DNA from: Bacteroidota bacterium
GTDB taxonomy: Bacteria > Bacteroidota > Bacteroidia > Flavobacteriales_D > Crocinitomicaceae
Assembly (NCBI GenBank): GCA_016192075.1
Contig: JACPUU010000004.1
Coordinates: 62,001 to 126,000 of the forward strand
Direction: 5' to 3'
DNA: 64,000 nt
Positions 16,452 to 23,917 of this stretch are shown in pieces (positions within the stretch are counted from its first letter, which is position 1; every line of letters begins with the position of its first letter). The notes below the pieces were generated by a model that did not search any database, was not told the DNA's origin, and was given only the letters and a program-made list of their open reading frames with translations. Position numbers and translations under genes: made by a program.

Positions 16452-17030
16452 CTATGATTTTTTCACAAATTTTGTCAGAATCACAATGTGCTGACCATCG
16501 ACACGGCCTTCAATGTGTTCAGGATTGTTGTCAACCAGCATAATATTGCGCACAGCGGTTCCCCGTTTGGCTGTAAAATTCGCCCCTTTAACATCAAGGT
16601 CCTTAATTAATACAACGGTATCACCAGCCTGAAGAACGGCGCCGTTACTGTCACGGTGAATAATCTTATCTTCTTCATCAACACCTTCACCGGTTGCTTT
16701 GGCCCATTTCAAATCATCTTCTTCAAGGTAAAGCATATCCAGCAAATCCTGCGGCCAGCCTTCACCGCGTAACCGGCTTAACATGCGCCAGGCAATGACT
16801 TTTACAGCCGGTACTTCACTCCACATACTGTCGTTGAGGCAGCGCCAGTGATTGGCATCTGTTTTTGCAGGGTCTGCAAGCTGTGCTGCACATACTGAAC
16901 AAATCAGGGCACTGTGATCAGTATTTTCATCTGCTTTCGGAGGAACGGTATAAACGAGCAGGTCATTTTTTGATCCGCAAATTTCGCAGGTTGAATTGCT
17001 GCGTGAATGAAGGTCTTTTTCTAAACTCAT
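16452..17030 (-). CDS. phnA: PhnA-domain zinc-ribbon protein (YjdM/PhnA family)
   Basis: 192 residues from the ATG at 17030 (MSLEKDLHSRS); the frame extends 7 codons further but without homology-like sequence. An N-terminal zinc ribbon has two CxxC pairs (CEICGSKND and ICSVCAAQ). The middle helical part (HWRCLNDSMWSEVPAVKVIAWRML) and the C-terminal PhnA domain (GAVLQAGDTVVLIKDLDVKG...FTAKRGTAVRNI...IVILTKFVKK) complete the family architecture. The historic link to alkylphosphonate use is weak, and the biochemical role is unclear. It follows yceI on the same strand but is separated from it by a terminator. Confidence 0.93.
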   Translation of the reverse strand: MSLEKDLHSRSNSTCEICGSKNDLLVYTVPPKADENTDHSALICSVCAAQLADPAKTDANHWRCLNDSMWSEVPAVKVIAWRMLSRLRGEGWPQDLLDMLYLEEDDLKWAKATGEGVDEEDKIIHRDSNGAVLQAGDTVVLIKDLDVKGANFTAKRGTAVRNIMLVDNNPEHIEGRVDGQHIVILTKFVKKS

Positions 17031-17099
17031 GATTCTGATTAATTGCTGCAAAGGTAACCAAACATGAACTTAAATTACAACAGACCTGTTCCAAATAAA

Positions 17100-17126
17100 A
17101 AAATCCTGCCGGTTAAGCAGGATTTT
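17100..17126 (-). terminator. Intrinsic terminator of the YceI-family gene
   Basis: Ten-base arms AAAATCCTGC (17100-17109) and GCAGGATTTT (17117-17126) around a 7-base loop. On the reverse strand the stem is followed by seven T residues, so it terminates transcripts of the gene ending at 17152. Confidence 0.85.
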
Positions 17127-17151
17127 CTGCGATCAATGTTTTTTACGGCCC

Positions 17152-17664
17152 TTATAAAACCGGCACCAGGAAACTGATTTTGACATTTGTCTGATCTGGT
17201 TTTTTGTTCGCATATCCGCCAACTTTATAGTATGAAAGCTGAATGGTGGACGACCCTTTAAACGTATTGTCAGCAAAACTGAAGTGAATGGTTTCTTCGC
17301 GTTCAACATCTTTGATTTTCATCAGTCCTTTCATTACAAAGGTGTCTCCGTCTTTTGAAAAGGAGGTGCTTTTGAAACCCATGGTCGGGTATTTTTGAGC
17401 GTCAAAGTAGTCTGCTGTTTTAAGGTGTTCATCACGTTTTGGTGTTCCGGTATCAATGGTGTTTACATCTACGGTTCCGCTGATGGATGCATTTGCCAGG
17501 TCGTTGACATCAAATAAAATAGTGGCCTGAAAACCACCGATAGAACCGTGGGTATCTTTACCCTCAACAAACTCAATTTTGACGGCATCTGATTGAATGG
17601 TTAATTCGTTAACCCCTGTTAGTGAGGCTCCAAAGAAAAGGGAATAGGCTAGTAATAAGTTCAT
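17152..17664 (-). CDS. YceI family periplasmic lipocalin-like protein
   Basis: 170 residues with a short signal peptide (LLLAYSLFFGASLTGV). The rest is the YceI fold, an extended beta-barrel that binds isoprenoid or other long lipids. Visible family features are the central ASISGTVDVNTIDTGTPKRDEHLKTADYF-type segment followed by YPTMGFKSTSF, the VMKGLMKIKDVEREETIHF strand pair, and the closing VKISFLVPVL. The family is often linked to stress or quinone metabolism; nothing nearby specifies the ligand here. It is a single gene with its own terminator downstream and about 120 bp separating it from the DUF5686 gene behind it. Confidence 0.93.
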   Translation of the reverse strand: MNLLLAYSLFFGASLTGVNELTIQSDAVKIEFVEGKDTHGSIGGFQATILFDVNDLANASISGTVDVNTIDTGTPKRDEHLKTADYFDAQKYPTMGFKSTSFSKDGDTFVMKGLMKIKDVEREETIHFSFADNTFKGSSTIQLSYYKVGGYANKKPDQTNVKISFLVPVL

Positions 17665-17783
17665 AATGAATGGCTTTAGTGAATATGTTTAAACAAATAA
17701 TGTTTTCACAACTAATTTCAGCTTTTTTTTCGGGTAACGGGTGGTGATAACAGAAATTTAACACTTAAGCCCGGAAACCGGGA

Positions 17784-20306
17784 TCAGAAATTATACTTTA
17801 AATCACGCTCATTCATAACATCAAACGAGAGTTTGAACTGAATATTCTGCGGTTTATTGACATCGGGTATGGCAAATTGGTTGTTGGCCACTGAGAATAT
17901 AACGTATCCGCCAACGCGCAGACGCTGTCGTGCTACTTTAAAGGTACGTTCCACACCAAAGAAAATTTCAGAATAAAAATAATTAGCGTGTTCAGGCAAA
18001 TACAAAAATCCGGCGCCAACTACTTCTTTAATACCGGTTTTTTTCATGAATGGAATTTTATTGAGCAGGGCCCCGTTGAAATGGTGAATGTAATGGAACT
18101 CAGCATACCAGCTTTGCGTTTCGTAAGAGCTGTCCAGGTTTTGGAACGAGTGCAGCGGATTGCTCAGCAGCCAGCCAAAATACCCTTCATCAGACTGCCT
18201 GAAAAATTTACGGTCAATGTAGAAAACACTATCCTGGTTGACAAACTGCCCGCCGCGCAGTACGTAGAATGATTCACCAAGTGTACCAACCTGTATTTTA
18301 TGTTCAATGTTTAAGCTGATGTAATCAAAATCAACCACCGATCCCAAAACGCCATTCCAGCCTCTTTCCCAGTAAAATGAAAACGTAGGCCAACGGCTGC
18401 CCAGAATTACTTTCCGGTGTGGTTCAGTAACGTATTTCTGAAAAGGGGTATAAGACAATTGAAACGTAGTTCGCACGGCATTGTACGGATCAAATGAAAG
18501 CGGCATGTCGTTATCAAGTTCATCATCCAGCCAGTGATTAAACTTCATGCTGTCCAGGGACGATCTTCGTTCAAACCGCAGGCCGGTACTCAGAAAAAGT
18601 CCGTTTACCAGTTCAATGCGGTGCCATGCGCCCAACTGATCATTCATGTAAAAATTAGATCGTTTGATTGACTGGAGGTAGGCGGTATAACTGTTGATCA
18701 TATCAACCTCATGCGCACCAAACAGGGTATAAGTACCAAATTTTTTAGGGTTGTAAAGATGATAGGCGCGCACCCTTCCGCGTGGATCAAAATTGTTAAA
18801 GCCCAGCGTAATGTCTGTGCTGATATCAATCCATTGCTGGTTTTCCCACTTTTTGAAATAATCAAAACCGGGCCCAATACGCATTCCCCCTACACCAACG
18901 GGTTCCCATAAATCAACCAGTGATGAAAGGTACCATTGCGTTTTTTTCTCCCGGTTGCGGTGTTCAATTCCAAAATAAAGCACTTTCAGCGCTGTAATTT
19001 TATTAAACACTGCGTCTACTGAATCCAGGTATTCTTTTTTGGTATAAATGGCGGTGAGGGAATCCTGCACAAATTTTTTGCGGAGTTCTTCTTCGGTCAG
19101 TGGAATGGGTCTTACCTCTTCCCAATAACTGCTGTCACGGTCATACGCTTCTTCAACGGTGGTGCCCAGTTCATTGGTGAAAAACTTCTCAGGGAATACC
19201 GGGTTTATAAGATAGTTTGAATAAACAACGGTTGTTGTACCATGCACGGTTTCTTTGGCATATTTGGTATCGTATTCAAAAATCTGCTTGCGTACCAGCC
19301 AGATTGAATCCTGTTTTTCATATTCCTGGATAATGCGGAAATTGTCATAGATTTTCAAATTTCCCTTATGCAGTGTTACATCAATTTTGGTTAAAACCCA
19401 TTCGTGTTTTTTGATATAAAGATGTCCCTCCATGGTAGAAGAACCAACATCACGTGCACCAATTTCAATTTTATAAATGGTGTCTTGTCCTTCGGTAATA
19501 ATGTCTACCAGTTTGTATTTGTATGACAGAATGCCGGACGGGTGAAGCGGTGAAACAATGGGTGAGGTATGCAAATCATCTTTACGTATCAGACTTTTGT
19601 AAAAATTAAATTCGCCGTTTACGGTAGATTGAAAATAGATCTGTGTTGGATTGCCGATGGTTTGATAGGCGGTTCGGATCTCTTTTTGTTTATTAGGCAG
19701 TTCAACGTGCTGAACCAGGTTAATTTCAACCAGGTTGAGCCTGTTTTTATCTCCCTCTATCTGTGCCTGAATTTCTTTTTTCTGCTCGTCAAAAATATCT
19801 TTGGGCTGCCCGTCTTCTTCTGTTTCTTCAGGCTTTTCTTTTTTCTCTTTTTCTTCAAAGGTTTCTACCCCTTTTATGTACACATCACAGGAATAGCGCT
19901 CATATTGCTGCGCAAAGTTTTTTTTGTTATTGATAACATTCTGAACAATTTCCCAGCCTACATTTTTTTTCTTTTCAGAAACGCTTACCTGGGTCAGCTC
20001 ATTTTGTTTGCGAATCAAAATAATTTCAACTTCGGTAGGGGTTTGTGTACTTACCGTTACATTAACCACTTTGTCTTCAAAGCCCACACATTTAGCCAGC
20101 AGGTCGTAATTTCCAAAATCACAGCCGAAAAAGAATTCACCGGCTTCATTCGTAACACCCCCCAGGTTGGTAAAATTAATGGCATAAACACGAACGTAGG
20201 GTACCGGATTTCCTTCGTCATCTTTCACCATACCCGAAACACTCTGTGCAAAATTTTGCAGCGGAGCCAGAATCAGAAATAACAGCAGCAGACGAATGAT
20301 TTTCAC
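17784..20306 (-). CDS. DUF5686 outer-membrane protein with carboxypeptidase-regulatory-like domain
   Basis: 840 residues. A signal peptide (IIRLLLLFLILAPLQNFA) is followed by a regulatory-like beta-sandwich (about 20-100: VSGMVKDDEGNPVPYVRVYAINFTNLGGVTNEAG style). DUF5686 then covers the rest: a WEIVQNVINNKKNFAQQYERYSCDVYIKG start, an acidic Glu/Lys patch (EKKEKPEETEEDG, about 155-170), many alternating aromatic strands, and the C-terminal FKLSFDVMNERDLKYNF typical of outer-membrane barrels. It is widespread in Bacteroidota with unknown function. It reads as a single gene; no operon partner is evident. Confidence 0.9.
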   Translation of the reverse strand: MKIIRLLLLFLILAPLQNFAQSVSGMVKDDEGNPVPYVRVYAINFTNLGGVTNEAGEFFFGCDFGNYDLLAKCVGFEDKVVNVTVSTQTPTEVEIILIRKQNELTQVSVSEKKKNVGWEIVQNVINNKKNFAQQYERYSCDVYIKGVETFEEKEKKEKPEETEEDGQPKDIFDEQKKEIQAQIEGDKNRLNLVEINLVQHVELPNKQKEIRTAYQTIGNPTQIYFQSTVNGEFNFYKSLIRKDDLHTSPIVSPLHPSGILSYKYKLVDIITEGQDTIYKIEIGARDVGSSTMEGHLYIKKHEWVLTKIDVTLHKGNLKIYDNFRIIQEYEKQDSIWLVRKQIFEYDTKYAKETVHGTTTVVYSNYLINPVFPEKFFTNELGTTVEEAYDRDSSYWEEVRPIPLTEEELRKKFVQDSLTAIYTKKEYLDSVDAVFNKITALKVLYFGIEHRNREKKTQWYLSSLVDLWEPVGVGGMRIGPGFDYFKKWENQQWIDISTDITLGFNNFDPRGRVRAYHLYNPKKFGTYTLFGAHEVDMINSYTAYLQSIKRSNFYMNDQLGAWHRIELVNGLFLSTGLRFERRSSLDSMKFNHWLDDELDNDMPLSFDPYNAVRTTFQLSYTPFQKYVTEPHRKVILGSRWPTFSFYWERGWNGVLGSVVDFDYISLNIEHKIQVGTLGESFYVLRGGQFVNQDSVFYIDRKFFRQSDEGYFGWLLSNPLHSFQNLDSSYETQSWYAEFHYIHHFNGALLNKIPFMKKTGIKEVVGAGFLYLPEHANYFYSEIFFGVERTFKVARQRLRVGGYVIFSVANNQFAIPDVNKPQNIQFKLSFDVMNERDLKYNF

Positions 20307-20445
20307 AGTTCTATGACAATTTTTGGTGCGATAAAGTTACAGTTTCATCCAGTTTTAACATTTAAATTTCGTTAAATGGTGTTATAATACAGTGTACAGA
20401 AAACCGATAGTGTCGCAATACCCCCCTGATATCAGACAGAAGCAC

Positions 20446-21540
20446 TCAGTAATGAACCTCAAAAATATAAGCCCGATATGCTTTTACAAGGGTTGAATGG
20501 TCTTTATACCGTTTAGAGAAATTCGTGTGCATGTCTATTTTCATACTGTCTTTTTTTGCCAGGTTATCAATCACCGTTTCGATATAATGATGATTCAGCA
20601 CATAAGTAACAGCTTGTTGCCGGGTATTATTTGCAATGACAATGCCAACAAGGTCTCCATCGCTTGTAAACAGGGGCGCACCGCTGTACCCGGGGTTCGA
20701 TGGAAGAGACACTTCATACGAAAGCGTATCCGATTTATACCCTTTTTCAGAACTGACAACGCCTTTGGTATATACAATTTCATTTTTAGGATAACCCAGG
20801 GTAAACACATCCTGCCCAAGCTGAATGTCATTTTTCAGAAACTTAAAAGGTACGGGTTTGAATGCTGCTGCAATTTTTTCATGACATTTCAAAATAGCAA
20901 AATCCATCAGTGAGTCTGTATAAACGACACTGGCTTCAAAGGTGTAATGCTGGTCTTTTTGCTGCAATGTAAGCAATGGGTGTTTTTCTACCAGGTGTTT
21001 GGAGGTCAAAAAATAACCATCTTTCGAAATCAGGAAAGCGGTTCCGGCGGGGTCTGTTTTAATTTCAGTAAGAAATTCCGGAGAGCCCGGATATGCTTTG
21101 CCATTTGCCTGTGTTTCAGAAAAAGCGACGGTACTGTCTGTAGCCGTATCCATACTTTCAGTGGCCGCCGGTGAATGTTGCAGATTCTGGTAATCACTGT
21201 TCTCAGCGCTGGAATTTCCTTGTTTGACAAAAGGGTTGATAATGGTAATAATGAGCGCCAGGGAAGCAACCAGTGAAAGCGGAACCAGGAATTGCGGACT
21301 CAGAAAAAAGACGCGTCCGCCAACACCGGGTTTGTTGTGAATGGTTTTTAACTGATGCCTTATTTCACCATATTCAGCCCCATCGTGAAGGTCAGTGATA
21401 AATTGCCGGTACTCCAGAAATTCGGTTTTAAGCAGCGCATTGTTTTCAAGTTCCTGCTCAAACAGAGTACGTTCTTCCGCACCCATTTTTTGATGCAGGT
21501 AGGCATCAAACCGTTCCATATTTTGCGCTGCACTATTCAT
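20446..21540 (-). CDS. Membrane anti-sigma-like protein fused to a trypsin-like serine protease
   Basis: 364 residues. Residues 1-70 form a cytoplasmic helical domain (MERFDAYLHQKMGAEERTLF, LENNALLKTEFLEYRQF) resembling Bacteroidetes anti-sigma N-termini without zinc ligands. A membrane span covers about 83-102 (FLVPLSLVASLALIITII). A Ser/Thr-rich periplasmic linker leads to an S1-type trypsin-like domain with all three catalytic residues in normal contexts: His182 (TSKHLVE), Asp213 (LMDFAILK) and Ser286 (NPGYSGAPLF). The start overlaps the end of the ECF sigma gene by 8 bp, so the two are co-translated. The protein likely restrains that sigma factor and senses or processes envelope signals with its own protease domain; this coupling is inference. 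Confidence 0.85.
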   Translation of the reverse strand: MNSAAQNMERFDAYLHQKMGAEERTLFEQELENNALLKTEFLEYRQFITDLHDGAEYGEIRHQLKTIHNKPGVGGRVFFLSPQFLVPLSLVASLALIITIINPFVKQGNSSAENSDYQNLQHSPAATESMDTATDSTVAFSETQANGKAYPGSPEFLTEIKTDPAGTAFLISKDGYFLTSKHLVEKHPLLTLQQKDQHYTFEASVVYTDSLMDFAILKCHEKIAAAFKPVPFKFLKNDIQLGQDVFTLGYPKNEIVYTKGVVSSEKGYKSDTLSYEVSLPSNPGYSGAPLFTSDGDLVGIVIANNTRQQAVTYVLNHHYIETVIDNLAKKDSMKIDMHTNFSKRYKDHSTLVKAYRAYIFEVHY

Positions 21541-22090
21541 TTTCTTTAACGACCAGTTTTTTTAAGCGTTGCAGACATTTGTACTTCTGGTTTTTTGCAT
21601 TTTCAGCGTTGGTATAATGCAGCATGGCCGCAATTTCCTGCATGGTTTGTTTCAGGTAATAATACTGTGTCAGAATGGTTTTACAGGGTTCTCCCAGGTT
21701 GGTGAGTGCAAAATTCATGTGTCTGACACGGGTCAGTTTTTTTTCATCTGTTTCAAATTCAGCCGGCTCGTCTGCTTCCATTTCTGAGTGATAGCGGTCC
21801 TGGTCAATTCCCTTTTTGGTTAGTTTTTTAAGCCAGAGATTTTTAGAAATTCCAACCAGAAATGTACTGAGCTGTGAGCTGAGTTCAAAATCAGGCCGCT
21901 CGCATTTTTTGATAAGCAGGTAAAATGCGTCCTGAAAAACGTCCTGGGCATCTTCTTTTGATCCGTTATGGGATGTGACATGTTTCAGTACCATGGGGTA
22001 AACTTCTTTGTAAATGCTGGTCAGCGTTGCATCATCACGCTTGCGCACACGTTGAATCACAGATTGGTCAATGCTGGTTTCGCTGATCAT
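21533..22090 (-). CDS. ECF-type RNA polymerase sigma factor
   Basis: About 185 residues from the ATG at 22090 (MISETSIDQSVIQRVRKRDDAT). The open frame to 22132 adds an unlikely prefix. Region 2 is visible (MVLKHVTSHNGSKEDAQDVFQDAFYLLIKK, then FLVGISKNLWLKKL), and region 4 as an HTH (LTNLGEPCKTILTQYYYLKQTMQEIAAMLHYTNAENAKNQKYKCLQRLKK). This marks a small extracytoplasmic-function sigma factor. It is followed with an 8-bp overlap by the membrane anti-sigma/protease fusion, a normal sigma/anti-sigma arrangement. Targets cannot be read from the sequence. Confidence 0.93.
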   Translation of the reverse strand: MISETSIDQSVIQRVRKRDDATLTSIYKEVYPMVLKHVTSHNGSKEDAQDVFQDAFYLLIKKCERPDFELSSQLSTFLVGISKNLWLKKLTKKGIDQDRYHSEMEADEPAEFETDEKKLTRVRHMNFALTNLGEPCKTILTQYYYLKQTMQEIAAMLHYTNAENAKNQKYKCLQRLKKLVVKENE

Positions 22091-22207
22091 GCTTAAGTGT
22101 ATTAATCCCCCGGAATTTAAAAGGTAACCCAAATTAGAAATTTTTTTTTGATTGGGGTTACATCCTTGTTTTCACCTGGATAAACGGGCAAACAAAATCT
22201 TTATACT

Positions 22208-23827
22208 ATGAAAACAAAATGGATAACAATTAGCGCCGCAACAATTTTGTTCCTGAACATGCTTGTTGCCTGTGGCGGAAACGGTGGGGCCGATTCTGCA
22301 GATCATTCAATGAACTATGAGGCTGTAGCAACTGACTCTCAAACAACGGCCCCATACCCGTCTGCCACAGAAGACGGCTCATTAATGGAGTATGAAGTGC
22401 AGGACCAGCTGCAGGATGATGTGGAACATAATACCGAAGAATATGCCTACATGCCGGAGAATGATTTTTTGTCACCTGGTGTAAATCCGCTTTCCACATT
22501 TTCAATTGATGTTGACAATGCCAGTTATACAAATGTGCGCCGCATGCTGAATGATGGTATGACACCGCCGGTTGATGCCATACGGTCAGAAGAGTTCATA
22601 AATTACTTTGACTATGAATACCCGGTGCCGTCTAAAAAAGACGTTTTTTCAGTGTATACTGAGGTGGGTGATTGTCCCTGGAATGAGTCAAATAAACTGG
22701 TGCATATTGGTTTACAGGGCTATACCGTAGCAACTGAAGATTTGCCTTCATCAAACCTGGTATTTTTATTGGACGTTTCAGGGTCTATGAGTGATGCTAA
22801 CAAATTACCGTTGCTGAAAGAATCATTCAAACTGCTGGTTGATAATCTTACTGAAAAAGATCGTGTTTCAATTGTTACCTATGCCGGCGAAGAACGTGTG
22901 GTGCTTGAATCAACCGTATGCAGTGAGTCTAACAGAGAAATGATTAAAGAGGCCATTGATAACCTGGAGTCAGGTGGATCAACCAACGGTGAGGGCGGAA
23001 TTAACAAGGCCTATGAAATTGCTTCTAAAAATCTTATCAAAACAGGTAACAACCGCGTTATTCTGGCAACAGATGGTGACTTTAATATGGGGCAATCGTC
23101 AGACGGGGAGTTAACACGCATCATTGAAGAAAAGCGCGATATGGGTGTTTACCTGACTATTCTGGGATTTGGAATGGGTAATTACAAAGATTCAAAAATG
23201 GAATCACTGGCTGACAATGGCAACGGTAATTACTTTTACATTGATGATATTTCTGAAAGCAACCGGGTATTGGTTACAAACCTGGCCGGTACACTTTTTA
23301 CCATTGCAAAAGATGTTAAAATACAGGTAGAATTCAATCCTGAATTTGTTGCGGAATATCGTTTGATAGGGTATGAAAACAGGTTAATGAATGCTGAAGA
23401 TTTTGAAAATGACAAAAAAGATGCAGGGGAACTGGGTGCCGGCCATACCGTTACAGCCATTTATGAAATTGTACCCGGCAAAGCCAAAAAAACAGATCTG
23501 AAATACCAGAACAAATCAACCAAAGTGTCAAATGATCTGGCTACAATACAATTGCGTTATAAACGTCCGGGTGAAGATACCAGCACCTTAAAAGAGGTGG
23601 TGATTACTAAAGACGCGGCTAAAAAATGGGATTCAACCTCAACTACATTCCGCTTCTCAACGGCCGTTGCCGGATTTTCGCTCATTCTTCGCAAATCTAA
23701 ATACATTGGGACATTTAGCCTGGATGATGTGCTGGATATTGCAACTCACGCAGCCAATTTTAATGAACTTGAAAAAATGGAATTTATCAGCCTTGTAAAC
23801 AAAGCTAAATTGTTATCCGGAAAATAG
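22208..23827 (+). CDS. YfbK-type von Willebrand factor A lipoprotein
   Basis: 539 residues. The lipoprotein signal ends at the lipobox FLNMLVAC. After an acidic low-complexity stretch comes the YfbK N-terminal domain (about 90-150: NPLSTFSIDVDNASYTNVRRML, EEFINYFDYEYP). A VWA domain follows with a complete MIDAS start (FLLDVSGSMSDANK, near 190) and the DGDFNMG segment, and then a C-terminal DUF3520-like region (DLATIQLRYKRPGED, FSTAVAGFSLILRKSKY). It is exported and membrane-anchored; VWA/MIDAS domains bind partner proteins through a divalent metal. It is divergent from the ECF/anti-sigma pair, which may regulate it, though this is inference. A perfect palindromic terminator follows. Confidence 0.93.
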   Translation: MKTKWITISAATILFLNMLVACGGNGGADSADHSMNYEAVATDSQTTAPYPSATEDGSLMEYEVQDQLQDDVEHNTEEYAYMPENDFLSPGVNPLSTFSIDVDNASYTNVRRMLNDGMTPPVDAIRSEEFINYFDYEYPVPSKKDVFSVYTEVGDCPWNESNKLVHIGLQGYTVATEDLPSSNLVFLLDVSGSMSDANKLPLLKESFKLLVDNLTEKDRVSIVTYAGEERVVLESTVCSESNREMIKEAIDNLESGGSTNGEGGINKAYEIASKNLIKTGNNRVILATDGDFNMGQSSDGELTRIIEEKRDMGVYLTILGFGMGNYKDSKMESLADNGNGNYFYIDDISESNRVLVTNLAGTLFTIAKDVKIQVEFNPEFVAEYRLIGYENRLMNAEDFENDKKDAGELGAGHTVTAIYEIVPGKAKKTDLKYQNKSTKVSNDLATIQLRYKRPGEDTSTLKEVVITKDAAKKWDSTSTTFRFSTAVAGFSLILRKSKYIGTFSLDDVLDIATHAANFNELEKMEFISLVNKAKLLSGK

Positions 23828-23858
23828 AGGGCAACCTTTTTTAACGGGTTTCAACCGG

Positions 23859-23885
23859 AAAGGGCAGAATTAATTCTGCCCTTTT
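23859..23885 (+). terminator. Intrinsic terminator after the VWA gene
   Basis: AAAGGGCAGAATT and AATTCTGCCCTTT form a perfect 13-bp palindromic stem followed by extra T residues, 31 bp after the stop of the YfbK-type gene. Confidence 0.9.
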
Positions 23886-23917
23886 TAGTTTGAATAGCAT
23901 AATTTGTATATTTTAGA

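Noticed and set aside
19569-20282. 237-codon forward frame opposite the DUF5686 gene
   Set aside because: A Phe-rich shadow frame of a well-supported gene; no independent evidence.
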